A DNA stretch of 64,000 nucleotides from Bryobacterales bacterium (GTDB taxonomy: Bacteria; Acidobacteriota; Terriglobia; Bryobacterales; Bryobacteraceae). The stretch spans positions 1 through 64,000 of the forward strand of contig DAIDHC010000024.1 in NCBI GenBank assembly GCA_027452065.1, written 5' to 3'. Shown one piece after another: positions 15,760 to 24,992 of the stretch (position 1 is its first letter; every line of letters begins with the position of its first letter). The notes beneath the pieces are model-generated. The model had not been told where the DNA came from. It made no database searches and saw only the letters and a list, made by a program, of their open reading frames with translations. The translations under genes were made by a program, and so were the position numbers.

Positions 15760-16770
15760 ATGCTTGCCCTACAAATCCACGAGGTCGGATCGCTCGGCCT
15801 CGTCAACACACCGAAACCCGAACTCCGCCCGCACGGCCTGCTCGTGCGCGTTGCGGCCTCGGGCATCTGCGGCACCGATCCGCACATTCTCCACGGCCTC
15901 TATCCCGCCAACCTGCCGCTCATCCCGGGCCACGAGTACGCCGGCGTCGTCGAGGCCGTCGGCGACGGCATCGACGGCTTCGCTCCCGGCGATCATGTCG
16001 CCGTCGATCCGAACATCGTTTGTGGAGTATGCGATTTCTGCCGCCGCGGCAAAGTGCACCTCTGCAAGAATCTCGTGGCACTGGGCGTCAATATCCCCGG
16101 TGGCTTCGCCGAGTTCTGCCTGGTCCCGGTTTCGCAGGCGTATAAAATCCCCAAGAGTCTCCCGCTCGCTCACGCCGCCCTTGCCGAACCCGTTGCCTGC
16201 TGCCTGCGCGGCGTTGATCTCTCCGGCATCGTCTCCGGGGACGTCGTCCTCATCTTCGGCGCCGGACCGATGGGAGCGATCATTCTGCAGCTCGCCCGCA
16301 TGCAGGGCGCCAGTCATGTCATTGTCGTCGACCCCCAGGAGCGCCGCCGGAAACGGGCCTCCGCGCTTGGTGCTTCCTGGACTATCGATCCCGGCAAACA
16401 AGACGCCGTGCAAGCCGTCCGGGACCAGTATCCGGATGGCGTCAACGTGGTCTTCGATTGCTCCGGCAACATCGCGGCCGTCCGCCAGACCCTCCAGGCC
16501 GTCATGCGCGGCGGAACCGTAATGCTCTACGGTGTCTGCCACAAGGATGCCAATCTCGAAGTCAATCCCTTCTGGGTCAACGACAACGAGATCACGATCC
16601 GCGGCTCCTACAACAACCCGAACACAATGGCGCGCGCCCTCGATCTCCTGGTGAGCGGCCGCCTCGATGCCGGTGCCGTGGTCACCCATCGAATTCCGCT
16701 CGAAAAAGGTCTCGAGGCGTTTCAATTGAATGGTGGTGAAGAATGTCTGAAGGTCATGGTCGAACCATAA
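15760..16770 (+). CDS. Zinc-dependent medium-chain alcohol/polyol dehydrogenase
   Basis: This 336-residue protein starts at ATG 15760, seven bases after the SIS stop. The catalytic zinc ligands are C37, H58 and E59 (GICGTD, GHEYAG). The structural zinc cysteines are C88, C91, C94 and C102. The Rossmann segment VLIFGAGPMGAIILQ follows, then a DCSGN motif. It belongs to the sorbitol/threonine dehydrogenase branch and likely oxidises a sugar alcohol or hydroxyl of a sugar with NAD. Sixth gene of the LacI-controlled operon; it overlaps the next gene by 28 nt. Confidence 0.9.
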   Translation: MLALQIHEVGSLGLVNTPKPELRPHGLLVRVAASGICGTDPHILHGLYPANLPLIPGHEYAGVVEAVGDGIDGFAPGDHVAVDPNIVCGVCDFCRRGKVHLCKNLVALGVNIPGGFAEFCLVPVSQAYKIPKSLPLAHAALAEPVACCLRGVDLSGIVSGDVVLIFGAGPMGAIILQLARMQGASHVIVVDPQERRRKRASALGASWTIDPGKQDAVQAVRDQYPDGVNVVFDCSGNIAAVRQTLQAVMRGGTVMLYGVCHKDANLEVNPFWVNDNEITIRGSYNNPNTMARALDLLVSGRLDAGAVVTHRIPLEKGLEAFQLNGGEECLKVMVEP

Positions 16771-17936
16771 CAGCGTTCAACGGCGAGTCCGGCGCGTCGT
16801 TCCCCTCGCTATGCCGGCGGCGGAACTATTGGGTGCCTCTGCTTCTTGCCATATCGATGCTCGGTCTCAGCGTCGCGGCCTACGCTGCCGGCCGCACAGT
16901 CGTCGTCTATCACCTGCCCGGCCGCTTCGCCGGTTGGCCGGCCAATCACGGCATCTGGTCCTGGGGCAATGAGATCGTAGTCGGCTTCGAGGCCGGTTAC
17001 TTTCACATGCGCCAGCCCGGTGAGCACGAGCACTCCATCGAGTATCGCCGTCCGGCCGAGCACCTGCTCGCGCGAAGCCTCGACGGTGGCGAAACCTGGA
17101 CTATCGAGAACCCTCAGGGCCTGCTCGCTCCGCCCGGCACCAAGGTGGCCGGCGTTCCCACCGAGCCCGGCGGAAAGGCCGCCGCACCATGTCCCGGCGG
17201 TCTCGATTTCACCACCCCCGGCTTCGCCATCACCTTCCGCATGGCCGACATCCACATCGGCCCGTCCCGCTTCTACGATTCCATGGACCGCGGGAAAACC
17301 TGGGACGGCCCTTATCTCCTCCCGGACTTCGGACAGAAGGGCATCGCCGCGCGCACCGATTACCTGATCAACGGCCCGCACGACATGACCGTGTTCCTCA
17401 CGGCCGCCAAGTCCAACGGCCGCGAAGGCCGTGTCATCTGTGTCCGCACCACCGACGGCGCCAAAACCTGGAAGTTCCTTTCCTACCTCACCCCGGAACC
17501 GCAGGGCAACGATCACGCCATCATGCCGTCCTCCGTTCGCCTTTCCCCTTCCACGATTCTCACCGCTGTCCGCTACCGGAACTGGATCGATCTCTACCGC
17601 TCCGACGACGATGGAAACACCTGGAAGTACGTCAGCCGTCCCGCCCCCGGCACGGATAATCCTCCGAGCCTCGTCCATCTCCGCGATCGCCGCCTCGTCC
17701 TCACCTACGGCCGCCGCACCGCGCCCTTCGGCATTCGCGCCCGGCTGAGTTCCGACGAAGGCCGATCCTGGAGCGACGAGATCATCCTTCGCAATGATGG
17801 CGGCTCATGGGACCTCGGCTACACCCGCAGCGTCCAGCGCCCCGACGGCAAGATCGTCACCGTCTACTATTTCAACGATTCCCCCGACCACGAGCGGCAG
17901 ATCAACGCCACCATCTGGGACCCCAGCGCGCCATAA
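16743..17936 (+). CDS. Exported sialidase/BNR-repeat family protein
   Basis: This 397-residue protein has an N-terminal hydrophobic segment (WVPLLLAISMLGLSVAAYAAG, residues about 30-50) acting as signal or anchor. Asp-box repeats follow: LDGGETWT, MDRGKTWDG, TDGAKTWKF, SDDDGNTWKYV and SDEGRSWSDE. These mark a six-bladed propeller of the sialidase superfamily. True sialidases need an Arg triad, which I cannot confirm, so the substrate may be any glycoside. The ATG overlaps the dehydrogenase gene; a later ATG at 16857 would shorten the leader. Last gene of the LacI operon. Confidence 0.82.
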   Translation: MSEGHGRTITAFNGESGASFPSLCRRRNYWVPLLLAISMLGLSVAAYAAGRTVVVYHLPGRFAGWPANHGIWSWGNEIVVGFEAGYFHMRQPGEHEHSIEYRRPAEHLLARSLDGGETWTIENPQGLLAPPGTKVAGVPTEPGGKAAAPCPGGLDFTTPGFAITFRMADIHIGPSRFYDSMDRGKTWDGPYLLPDFGQKGIAARTDYLINGPHDMTVFLTAAKSNGREGRVICVRTTDGAKTWKFLSYLTPEPQGNDHAIMPSSVRLSPSTILTAVRYRNWIDLYRSDDDGNTWKYVSRPAPGTDNPPSLVHLRDRRLVLTYGRRTAPFGIRARLSSDEGRSWSDEIILRNDGGSWDLGYTRSVQRPDGKIVTVYYFNDSPDHERQINATIWDPSAP

Positions 17937-18114
17937 CCGCCTGCGTTCCCAACGCCCGCCCGCGTCTCCCGCACACGCATCAACGGCCCCGCCCCGGCCG
18001 CGCTCCTGTTCCGCCGCCGGCCCTCGCCGGATCCCAACCGCTCCTCCATCCCAAGCCAGCGCCGAAAACCAGGAACCACGACTCAAAAACAGACCTAAAA
18101 CACACCAAAAGCCA
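17937..18114. other. Intergenic spacer, no gene seen
   Basis: The stretch after the sialidase-like gene is C-rich and holds no convincing frame or hairpin terminator. It leads into the promoter of the oxidoreductase operon. Confidence 0.5.
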
Positions 18115-18143
18115 TTGACCCTCGCCCCAAACGGGTTTATCCT
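18115..18143 (+). promoter_or_regulatory. Sigma-70 promoter of the CoA-transferase/oxidoreductase operon
   Basis: TTGACC (18115-18120), a 17-nt spacer and TATCCT (18138-18143). It is about 73 nt upstream of the CoA-transferase ATG, leaving a leader that contains an inverted repeat. Confidence 0.6.
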
Positions 18144-18164
18144 TTGATTGGGTGGATATATAAG

Positions 18165-18182
18165 CACCACACAGAAGTGGTG
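18165..18182 (+). promoter_or_regulatory. Inverted repeat in the oxidoreductase operon leader
   Basis: CACCAC and GTGGTG flank six bases (ACAGAA). The repeat begins about 22 nt after the -10 box, so it is either an operator just downstream of the start site or a small leader hairpin. No regulator gene is adjacent. Confidence 0.4.
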
Positions 18183-18215
18183 TTAATGTACTAGGCCCCC
18201 GGGAGGACTGTGGCA

Positions 18216-19529
18216 ATGGCCTGGCAGGACGACTTCGAAGCAAAAAAGAAGACCGCCCGCGACGCCCTGCGCATCGTCCGCTCAGGAGACCGCGTCTGGG
18301 TCCAGCAGGGCAACTCCACGCCTCAACCGCTGGTCGAAGCCCTCGTCGCCCGCGCCCCGGAGCTGCACAACGTAGAAGTCGCCAGCATGCTCACCCTCGG
18401 CAATGCCGCCTACGTCCGCCCGCAATATGAGTGCGTCTTCCGCCACAACGCGCTCTTCCTCGGCTCCAACGTGCGCGAAGCCGTCCAGAGCGGCCGTGCC
18501 GATTACACGCCCATCTTCCTCAGCGAGATCGAGGACCTGATCGACGGCGGCGAGCTCCCGCTTGACGTGGTCTTGATCCAGGTGACGCCTCCGGACCGCC
18601 ACGGCTATTTGAGCTTCGGCGTCGCCGTCGATTGTTCGCTCACCGCCGCCCGCTCGGCCAAATACGTCATCGCCGAAGTCAACGAACAAATGCCGCGCAC
18701 CTACGGCGACTGCTTCCTCCACGTCACGGAGGTCGACGCCGTCGTCGAAACCTCACGCCCCCTGCTCGAGATCGAGCGCGAACCCTACACCGAAGTCCAT
18801 CACAAAATCGCCGAGCGTGTGGCCGCCCTGGTCCCCGACGGAGCGACGCTCCAGTTGGGCATCGGCGGCATTCCCGATGCCGTCCTCACCTGTCTTGAGG
18901 ACCATCGCGATCTCGGCATTCATTCCGAACTGGTCTCCGACGGCGTCATCCCCCTCATCGAAAAAGGCGTCATCAACGGAGCGCGCAAATCCATCCACAC
19001 CGGCAAAGCGGTCGTCGGCTTCGTGCTCGGCACAGGCAAGCTGTTCGATTTCCTGCGGGAGAATCCGTTCTTCGAATTCCATCCCATCCGCTATGTGAAC
19101 GACCCCTTCGTGATAGCGAGAAATGACCGCATGGTGGCCATCAACTCCGCCATTCAAGTCGATCTCACCGGCCAGGTCTGCTCGGACTCCATCGGCACCC
19201 GCCCCTATAGCGGCTTCGGCGGCCAGGTGGATTTTCTCCGGGGCGCGGCCCGCTCCCATGGCGGCCTGCCCATCATCGCTCTGCCGGCCACCGCCAAGGG
19301 CGGCACGATATCCCGCATCGTGCCGTCGCCCGACACCGGGACCGGCGTTGTCACTTCCCGCGCCGACGTTCACTACGTCGTCACCGAGTTCGGCGCGGCA
19401 TACCTTCACGGCAAGACGCTGAGGCAAAGAGCCGAGGCATTGATCGCGATCGCGCACCCGCGCTTCCGCGACGAATTGTGCGACTACGCTTCGAAGGCCA
19501 ACTACCTGGCCCGGACGTTGGTTGTGTGA
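18216..19529 (+). CDS. Acetyl-CoA hydrolase/transferase family CoA-transferase
   Basis: This 437-residue protein starts at ATG 18216, nine bases after GGGAGG. It has the two-domain family I CoA-transferase architecture of the 4-hydroxybutyrate/acetyl-CoA transferase group. Visible parts are [15 protein letters not shown], the catalytic glutamate in [10 protein letters not shown] (about residue 238), [28 protein letters not shown] and [14 protein letters not shown]. It moves CoA between acids such as acetate and a branched acyl-CoA. First gene of a cluster with a ferredoxin-linked 2-oxoacid oxidoreductase and an aminotransferase, so it may release the acid or recapture CoA at the end of that pathway. 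Confidence 0.9.
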   Translation: MAWQDDFEAKKKTARDALRIVRSGDRVWVQQGNSTPQPLVEALVARAPELHNVEVASMLTLGNAAYVRPQYECVFRHNALFLGSNVREAVQSGRADYTPIFLSEIEDLIDGGELPLDVVLIQVTPPDRHGYLSFGVAVDCSLTAARSAKYVIAEVNEQMPRTYGDCFLHVTEVDAVVETSRPLLEIEREPYTEVHHKIAERVAALVPDGATLQLGIGGIPDAVLTCLEDHRDLGIHSELVSDGVIPLIEKGVINGARKSIHTGKAVVGFVLGTGKLFDFLRENPFFEFHPIRYVNDPFVIARNDRMVAINSAIQVDLTGQVCSDSIGTRPYSGFGGQVDFLRGAARSHGGLPIIALPATAKGGTISRIVPSPDTGTGVVTSRADVHYVVTEFGAAYLHGKTLRQRAEALIAIAHPRFRDELCDYASKANYLARTLVV

Positions 19530-19540
19530 GAGGAGGAGAC

Positions 19541-19780
19541 ATGGCAGCCGAAAAACCCGAACGCGGCTACGTCACCATCGACGACGAGGAGTGCAAAGGC
19601 TGCGGGTTGTGCGTCGAGTCCTGCGTGCCCAAGCTTCTGCGGCTCGGCGACGCGCTGAACCGCTCTGGCTACCATGCCGCTACTTACGCCGGCCGCGGCT
19701 GCACCGGCTGCGGGCTCTGCTTCCTCGTCTGCCCGGAGCCCGGCGCCATCCGGGTCTACAAGCGTTTGCAGGCCGCCTGA
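19541..19780 (+). CDS. 2[4Fe-4S] ferredoxin-type delta subunit of the 2-oxoacid oxidoreductase
   Basis: A 79-residue protein with AGGAGG eight bases before its ATG. Two CxxCxxCxxxC motifs (C18, C21, C24, C28 and C54, C57, C60, C64) bind two [4Fe-4S] clusters. Length and spacing match the delta subunit (VorD/KorD) of four-subunit 2-oxoacid:ferredoxin oxidoreductases. It passes electrons from the thiamine-diphosphate centre to ferredoxin. It lies 8 nt before the alpha subunit gene. Confidence 0.9.
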   Translation: MAAEKPERGYVTIDDEECKGCGLCVESCVPKLLRLGDALNRSGYHAATYAGRGCTGCGLCFLVCPEPGAIRVYKRLQAA

Positions 19781-19788
19781 GGTCAACC

Positions 19789-20883
19789 ATGGCCAGACAA
19801 CTCATCAAAGGCAACGAAGCGATTCTGAAGAGCGCCGTTCTCGCCGGCTGCCGGGCCTTCTACGGCTATCCCATCACCCCGGCGAGCGAAATCACCGAAG
19901 CCGCCGCCAAATACCTGCCCCGCGTCGGCGGCGTCTTCCTCCAGGCCGAAAGCGAAACCGCCGCCATCAACATGATTTACGGCGCCGCCTCGGCCGGCGT
20001 CCGCGTCATGACAGCCTCCTCCGGCCCTGGCATCAGTCTCATGCAGGAAGGGCTCAGCTATCTCGCCGGCGCCGAACTCCCCTGCGTCGTCGCCGACATC
20101 ATGCGCGGTGGCCCCGGCCTCGGCAACATCGCCCCCGAGCAGTCCGACTACTTTCAGGTCGTGAAAGGCGGCGGACACGGTAGCTATCGCACCATCGTCC
20201 TGGCCCCGGACTCTGCCCAGGAAATGGCCGACCTCACCGCGCTCGCCTTCGAGCTCGCCGATAAGTACCGCAATCCCGTCTTCGTTCTCGCCGACGGCAC
20301 CATCGGCCAGATGATGGAGCCGGTCGAGTTCATGGCCCGCCCCGTCGCGCCCCCGCGATTCCCCTGGGCCGTCGAGGGTAACGCCGCCACGCGCAACAAT
20401 CTCGTCTCCTCCATCTACCTCGAGCCTGACGCCCTCGAAGCCCATGTGAACAAGCTCGAAGAGAAATACCGCCGCTGCGAGCGCGAAGAAGTCCGCTGCG
20501 AACAATACCGCACCGAAGACGCCGAACTCGTGCTCGTCGGCTACGGCATCGTGGCGCGTCTCCTCAAGTCCGTGGTCGAAGAGCTGCGCTCTGAGGGCTG
20601 GCCCATCGGCCTGCTCCGCCCCATCACGCTCTATCCCTTCCCCACCGCCGCCGTTCGCCGCCTCGCCGGTCAGGCCTCCTTGTTCGCCGTCGTCGAATTG
20701 AGCACTGGCCAGATGGTGGACGACGTCCGCCTCGCGGTCGAGGGCCGCTGTCCTGTCGAGTTCCACGGCCGCACCGGCGGCAACATCCCTTCCACCGACG
20801 AGATCATCCGGTTCTTGAAAAATGTCTGGGGCCGCCGCCGCGCCGCGCCCCGCGTCGACGAGTTGGAGGTGCTGCATGCCTGA
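19789..20883 (+). CDS. vorB: 2-oxoacid:ferredoxin oxidoreductase alpha subunit (VorB-like)
   Basis: This 364-residue protein begins with the family pattern [54 protein letters not shown] and a C-terminal transketolase-like domain ([32 protein letters not shown]) follow. It matches the VorB (3-methyl-2-oxobutanoate) and KorA groups. The branched-chain aminotransferase at the end of the operon favours branched-chain keto acids. The enzyme converts a 2-oxoacid, CoA and ferredoxin to acyl-CoA, carbon dioxide and reduced ferredoxin, and is oxygen-sensitive. Its stop overlaps the start of the next gene by eight bases. Confidence 0.88.
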   Translation: MARQLIKGNEAILKSAVLAGCRAFYGYPITPASEITEAAAKYLPRVGGVFLQAESETAAINMIYGAASAGVRVMTASSGPGISLMQEGLSYLAGAELPCVVADIMRGGPGLGNIAPEQSDYFQVVKGGGHGSYRTIVLAPDSAQEMADLTALAFELADKYRNPVFVLADGTIGQMMEPVEFMARPVAPPRFPWAVEGNAATRNNLVSSIYLEPDALEAHVNKLEEKYRRCEREEVRCEQYRTEDAELVLVGYGIVARLLKSVVEELRSEGWPIGLLRPITLYPFPTAAVRRLAGQASLFAVVELSTGQMVDDVRLAVEGRCPVEFHGRTGGNIPSTDEIIRFLKNVWGRRRAAPRVDELEVLHA

Positions 20884-22348
20884 GCCCAACGTCTCCGCGC
20901 CGCCCGAAGGCCTCACCCTCATCCACAGCAAGGCCGCCGCCTTCTACGATCATTACGAGCGCAAATCGGAACTGCAAAACCAGACCCACTACTGTCCCGG
21001 TTGCGGCCACGGCGTCGCGCACAAACTGCTCGCCCGCGCCATCGATGAGCTCGGCGTCCAGGACCGCACCGTTCTCGTCAGCCCCGTCGGATGCTCCGTC
21101 TTCGCCTATTACTATTTCGATGTCGGCAACGTTCAGGCGGCCCACGGACGCGCACCCGCGGTGGCCACGGGCATCAAGCGCGCACGCCCCGAGGCTATCG
21201 TCATTAGCTATCAGGGCGACGGCGATCTCGCCGCCATCGGCACCGCCGAAATTCTCCACGCCGCCAACCGCGGCGAAGCCATTACGGTCATCTTCATCAA
21301 CAACGCGATTTACGGCATGACCGGCGGCCAACTCGCCCCCACCACCCCGGTCGGCTGCTGGAGCACCACCAGCCCGTACGGCCGCAATATCTGGAACGAA
21401 GGCTATCCGCTCCATGTTGTCGAAACCCTCGCCTCGCTCGAAGCTCCCGTCTATCTCGAGCGCGTCGCGCTCGGCAACTCCAAGCAGGTGATGCAGGCCG
21501 CCAAGGCGATCCGCCGCGGCGTCGAGAACCAGGTCAAAGGCCTTGGCTTCTCCCTCATCGAAGTCCTCTCGCCCTGCCCCACCATCTGGAAAGAAACTCC
21601 GGTCGAGGCCCAGCGCCGGGTGCGCGAAGAACTGGCGCAGCTCTATCCTCTCGGCGTCGTCCGCGACAAGACGAAAGACGCCCCGCGGCGCCCCGCGCCT
21701 TCCTTCCCGCCCCCGCTCACCGCGCTGCCGGAGCTGCTCGATATCGAGGAATCGGAAACGCTCGCGCCGCCCGTGCCCGCCTCGCACGACCACGCCGACT
21801 GGCGCATCAAGGTCGCCGGCTTCGGCGGCCAGGGCGTCCTCATGCTCGGCGAAGTGCTGGCCGAGGCCGGTCTCGCCGCCGGCCTCGAAGTCTCCTGGCT
21901 GCCCTCCTACGGCCCCGAAATGCGCAGCGGCACGTCGAACTGCCACGTCCGTCTGTCGGCCCGCCCCGTCGATTCGCCCCTCGTCACCCAGCCGAACGTC
22001 CTCGTCGCTCTCAACGAGCCGTCGCTCCGTAAATTCCTCCCCGAGGTCGCCCCCGGCGGCTACGTCCTCTATAACGGCCCCGAACCCCCCGCCGATTGCC
22101 GCCGCCCCGATGTGCGGCTGCTGGCGCGTGAGTTCGTCGCTCTCGCCGACCGCCTGGGCGATGCCCGCGTCGGCAACATTGTCACCCTCGGCGCGCTGCT
22201 GGAAGCCGCCGGCGTGGTGGAAGAACAGTTCGTCGACCGCGCTCTGGCCCGTCTCGTCAAACAAGCCCGATTGCTCGATCTCGACCGCAAAGCTCTCGCG
22301 GCGGGCAGGGAAGCGGTTCACCAGGAGGCACCACATGATATCCCATGA
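20876..22348 (+). CDS. 2-oxoacid:ferredoxin oxidoreductase, fused beta (TPP) and gamma subunits
   Basis: This 490-residue protein joins two subunits. Residues 1 to about 280 are the thiamine-diphosphate beta subunit: HYCPGCGHG (39-46), [23 protein letters not shown] (from 114) and [14 protein letters not shown] Pro-rich linker (about 285-310) leads to the gamma subunit: [42 protein letters not shown] and [17 protein letters not shown]. In most organisms these are separate proteins of about 280 and 180 residues. The frame is continuous and no internal start with a ribosome site is evident, so this is a genuine fusion. It overlaps vorB and ilvE. Confidence 0.9.
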   Translation: MPEPNVSAPPEGLTLIHSKAAAFYDHYERKSELQNQTHYCPGCGHGVAHKLLARAIDELGVQDRTVLVSPVGCSVFAYYYFDVGNVQAAHGRAPAVATGIKRARPEAIVISYQGDGDLAAIGTAEILHAANRGEAITVIFINNAIYGMTGGQLAPTTPVGCWSTTSPYGRNIWNEGYPLHVVETLASLEAPVYLERVALGNSKQVMQAAKAIRRGVENQVKGLGFSLIEVLSPCPTIWKETPVEAQRRVREELAQLYPLGVVRDKTKDAPRRPAPSFPPPLTALPELLDIEESETLAPPVPASHDHADWRIKVAGFGGQGVLMLGEVLAEAGLAAGLEVSWLPSYGPEMRSGTSNCHVRLSARPVDSPLVTQPNVLVALNEPSLRKFLPEVAPGGYVLYNGPEPPADCRRPDVRLLAREFVALADRLGDARVGNIVTLGALLEAAGVVEEQFVDRALARLVKQARLLDLDRKALAAGREAVHQEAPHDIP

Positions 22349-23285
22349 GCCCGATCCGCAAACGATCGTCTACTTCAAGAACCGGTATATGCCGCTCGCC
22401 GGCGCCCAGGTCGGCATTCTCACCCACGCCCTCAACTACGGCACCGGCGTGTTCGAAGGCATTCGCGGCTACTGGAACGCGGCCGAAGACGCCATGATGC
22501 TTGTCCGCCCCTTCGAGCACTACGAGCGCTGGCGAAGCAACGCCCGCATTCTGGGCATCGACATCCCGGCATTGCCCGAAGCCCTCTGCGACATCACTGC
22601 CGAGCTCTGCCTGCGCAACGGCTTCACCACCGACATCTACGTCCGCCCGCTCGCCTTCAAAGCAGCCCAGAGGGTGGGCGTCAGCCCCGATGGCAACGAC
22701 GCCTTCGCCATTGCCGCCATGCCCTTCGGCGTTTACCTCGATTCGGAAAAAGGTCTGCACGCCGGCGTCTCGGCCTGGCGCCGCGTCGAGGACAACGCCA
22801 TCCCTGGCCGCGCCAAAATCTGCGGCGCTTACGTCAACAGCGCTCTCGCCACCGCCGACGCCAAACGCTCCGGCTTCGATGAAGCCATTTTCCTGAGCGA
22901 GAACGGCCACGTCGCCGAGGGCGCCACTTGCAACATCTTCCTCGTCCGAGGCGGCCGCCTCATCACTCCGGGCGCCTCCGACAACATCCTCGAGGGCATC
23001 ACCCGCGCAAGCGTCATGACGCTGGCCCACGATCTCGGCATCCCCGTCATCGAACGCTCCATCGACCGCAGCGAGCTCTACATCGCCGACGAAATCTTCT
23101 TCACCGGCACCGCCGTCGAAATCGCTCCCGTCACCAAAGTCGACCACCGCCCCGTCGGCGACGCCTCCATCGGCCCCATTACCGGTACCCTCCGCCAGCT
23201 CTACCACGACGCCACCCGCGGCTCCCTCCGCGCTTACCGGCACTGGATCCACCCCGTCCCCGTCCACGAGCCGGCGCTGCGCTGA
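22335..23285 (+). CDS. ilvE: Branched-chain amino acid aminotransferase
   Basis: This 316-residue class IV PLP enzyme has GGAGG before its ATG, which lies 14 nt inside the previous gene. Motifs are LNYGTGVFEGIRGY, YVRPLAFKAAQRVGV, the PLP lysine in AKICGAYVNSALA (K161), LSENGHVAEGATCNIFLV, ITRASVMTLAHDLG and DEIFFTGTAVEIAPV. It interconverts valine, leucine and isoleucine with their 2-keto acids. Co-transcription with the ferredoxin oxidoreductase and a CoA-transferase suggests catabolism through the keto acid, or the reverse reductive synthesis from short branched acids. Confidence 0.93.
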   Translation: MISHEPDPQTIVYFKNRYMPLAGAQVGILTHALNYGTGVFEGIRGYWNAAEDAMMLVRPFEHYERWRSNARILGIDIPALPEALCDITAELCLRNGFTTDIYVRPLAFKAAQRVGVSPDGNDAFAIAAMPFGVYLDSEKGLHAGVSAWRRVEDNAIPGRAKICGAYVNSALATADAKRSGFDEAIFLSENGHVAEGATCNIFLVRGGRLITPGASDNILEGITRASVMTLAHDLGIPVIERSIDRSELYIADEIFFTGTAVEIAPVTKVDHRPVGDASIGPITGTLRQLYHDATRGSLRAYRHWIHPVPVHEPALR

Positions 23286-23330
23286 GGCCCGCCGTCGCCT
23301 CCCGCGCGGCCCTGCCGATACCGCCCGCGC

Positions 23331-24110
23331 TCACTTCTTCGTACGCGCCGCCCGCGCGCGGCCGATCGCTCCCTTCTTGCTCTTGAGCGGATCGGCGGGC
23401 GTGTAATTCAGTGCGTTCGACAGCGTTTCCACCAACCGGCTCAGCGCTTTCACCCTCGCCCAATATTTGTCGTTGCCCTCCACCAGGTTCCACGGCACCG
23501 TCCGCGTGCTGGTCTTCAGCAGCGTCTCTTCAACCGCCGTTTCGTATGCCGGCCACTTCTCGCGGTTCCGCCAGTCCTCATCGGTGAGCTTCCAGGCTTT
23601 GTAGCCGATGCGCTTGCGCTCCTCGAAGCGCCGCAGTTGCTCGTCGCGCGAAATGTGCAGCCAGAATTTCACTACGATCGTCCCGAAATCCACCAATTGC
23701 CGCTCGAACGAATTGATTTCCTTGTAAGCGCGCCGCCACTCCTTCTCGCTTGCGAAGCCCTCCACCCGCTCCACCAGCACCCTTCCGTACCAGGAGCGGT
23801 CGAAGATCGCGATCTGCCCCTGCTCCGGCAGCCGCCGCCAGAATCGATAAAGATAGTGCCGTGTCTTGTCTTCGCCCTGCGGCGCGCTGATAGGATAGAC
23901 CACATAGCCGCGCGGATCGATCTTTTCCGTGATCCGCTTGATCACGCCGCCCTTGCCGGCCGCGTCCCATCCTTCAAAGGCGATCACCACCGGTCGCTTC
24001 TGCGCATACACCTGCCAGGCCAGCTCGCGAAGCTGAACCTGCCGCCGCGTAATCTCAGCGATGTACTTTTCCCGCGGAAGCGCGAGAGACAGGTCCAGCG
24101 TTTCGAGCAT
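23331..24110 (-). CDS. PPK2-family polyphosphate kinase (second of a tandem pair)
   Basis: With the ATG at 24110 the protein has 259 residues. The PPK2 core is intact: Walker A as FEGWDAAGKGG, VVYPISAPQGEDKTRHYLYRFWRRLP, Walker B as IFDRSWYGRVLVERVEGF, and RIGYKAWKLTDEDWRNREKW in the lid. Such enzymes move phosphate between polyphosphate and nucleotides. The frame extends further upstream but that part is Arg-rich shadow of the neighbour. Its ATG overlaps the stop of the paralogous gene, so the two are translationally coupled. Cytosolic. Confidence 0.9.
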   Translation of the reverse strand: MLETLDLSLALPREKYIAEITRRQVQLRELAWQVYAQKRPVVIAFEGWDAAGKGGVIKRITEKIDPRGYVVYPISAPQGEDKTRHYLYRFWRRLPEQGQIAIFDRSWYGRVLVERVEGFASEKEWRRAYKEINSFERQLVDFGTIVVKFWLHISRDEQLRRFEERKRIGYKAWKLTDEDWRNREKWPAYETAVEETLLKTSTRTVPWNLVEGNDKYWARVKALSRLVETLSNALNYTPADPLKSKKGAIGRARAARTKK

Positions 24111-24916
24111 CAGTTCTCTGCCTCCGGGGCTTCCAGCGATTCCATCGCGGTGCGCAGGTCCGCGTCCTTGCCCACCGCTTCCTCGGAGGCGCGCCGCGGC
24201 GACGCCCGTCCTCCCAGCCTTTGCTCGAGCGCGGCGATGATCGTCTCGAGGGTCTTCTTCGTCGCCCAACGCCGCGAGGTCGCCTCAACGATTGTCCAGG
24301 GCGCATACTCGGACTCCGTCCGCTCCAGCATCTCTTCGGTCGCCTCCAGATACCGGTCGTACTTCTTGTGCCGGGCCCAATCCTCTTTCGTCAGGCGCCA
24401 GGCCTCGAGCGGACTGGCCGCGATGGCCTCGAAGCGCCTCTTCTGTTCCTTCCGCGAAATGTGGAAAAACAACTTCACGATCACTGCGCCATCATCGGCC
24501 AGCATGCGCTCGAAATCGAGAATGTCGCTATAGGCCTCGCGGCACGCGTTCGCCGGAATCCGGCTCTCCACCCGCTCCCGGAGAACCCGCTGATACCAGC
24601 TCTGGTCGAAAATTACCATCTCGCCGCGATTCGGCACGCGGAGCCAGAAGCGCCACAGCCAGGGACGGCTCTGCTCGAAGGTGCGGGGAAGGTTGATCGA
24701 ATGAAGCTTGAAGCCGCGGGGATCCAGTCTCTGCGTCAGGATCGCAATTGCGCTGCCCTTGCCGGCCGCGTCCCACCCCTCAAATGCGATCACGCTCGGA
24801 ACCTTGTGATCCCAACAGTCCTTCTCGAGATCGTAGAGGCGGCTTTGCAGCAGGGGCAGAAGCCCGTCATATTCCTCCCGCGAAAGCTTGCGTTTCAGAT
24901 TTACGTTTTCCAGCAT
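24110..24916 (-). CDS. PPK2-family polyphosphate kinase/phosphotransferase (first of a tandem pair)
   Basis: This 268-residue paralogue of its downstream neighbour has Walker A as FEGWDAAGKGSAI, LHSINLPRTFEQSRPWLWRFW and EAWRLTKEDWARHKKYDRY. The Walker B segment reads IFDQSWYQRVL, with Gln where the partner has Arg. Two PPK2 domains in a row are usually fused in class II PPK2 enzymes (polyphosphate:AMP phosphotransferase). Here they are separate genes joined by an ATGA overlap, which suggests a heteromeric equivalent. Function by family; the division of labour is inferred. Confidence 0.88.
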   Translation of the reverse strand: MLENVNLKRKLSREEYDGLLPLLQSRLYDLEKDCWDHKVPSVIAFEGWDAAGKGSAIAILTQRLDPRGFKLHSINLPRTFEQSRPWLWRFWLRVPNRGEMVIFDQSWYQRVLRERVESRIPANACREAYSDILDFERMLADDGAVIVKLFFHISRKEQKRRFEAIAASPLEAWRLTKEDWARHKKYDRYLEATEEMLERTESEYAPWTIVEATSRRWATKKTLETIIAALEQRLGGRASPRRASEEAVGKDADLRTAMESLEAPEAEN

Positions 24917-24992
24917 CGGCCCACGAAAACACCAGCCTACCGAATTTCGCCCCGTCCGGCGGGCCGCCCCTCGCGAGCACGGAGCAACACCG

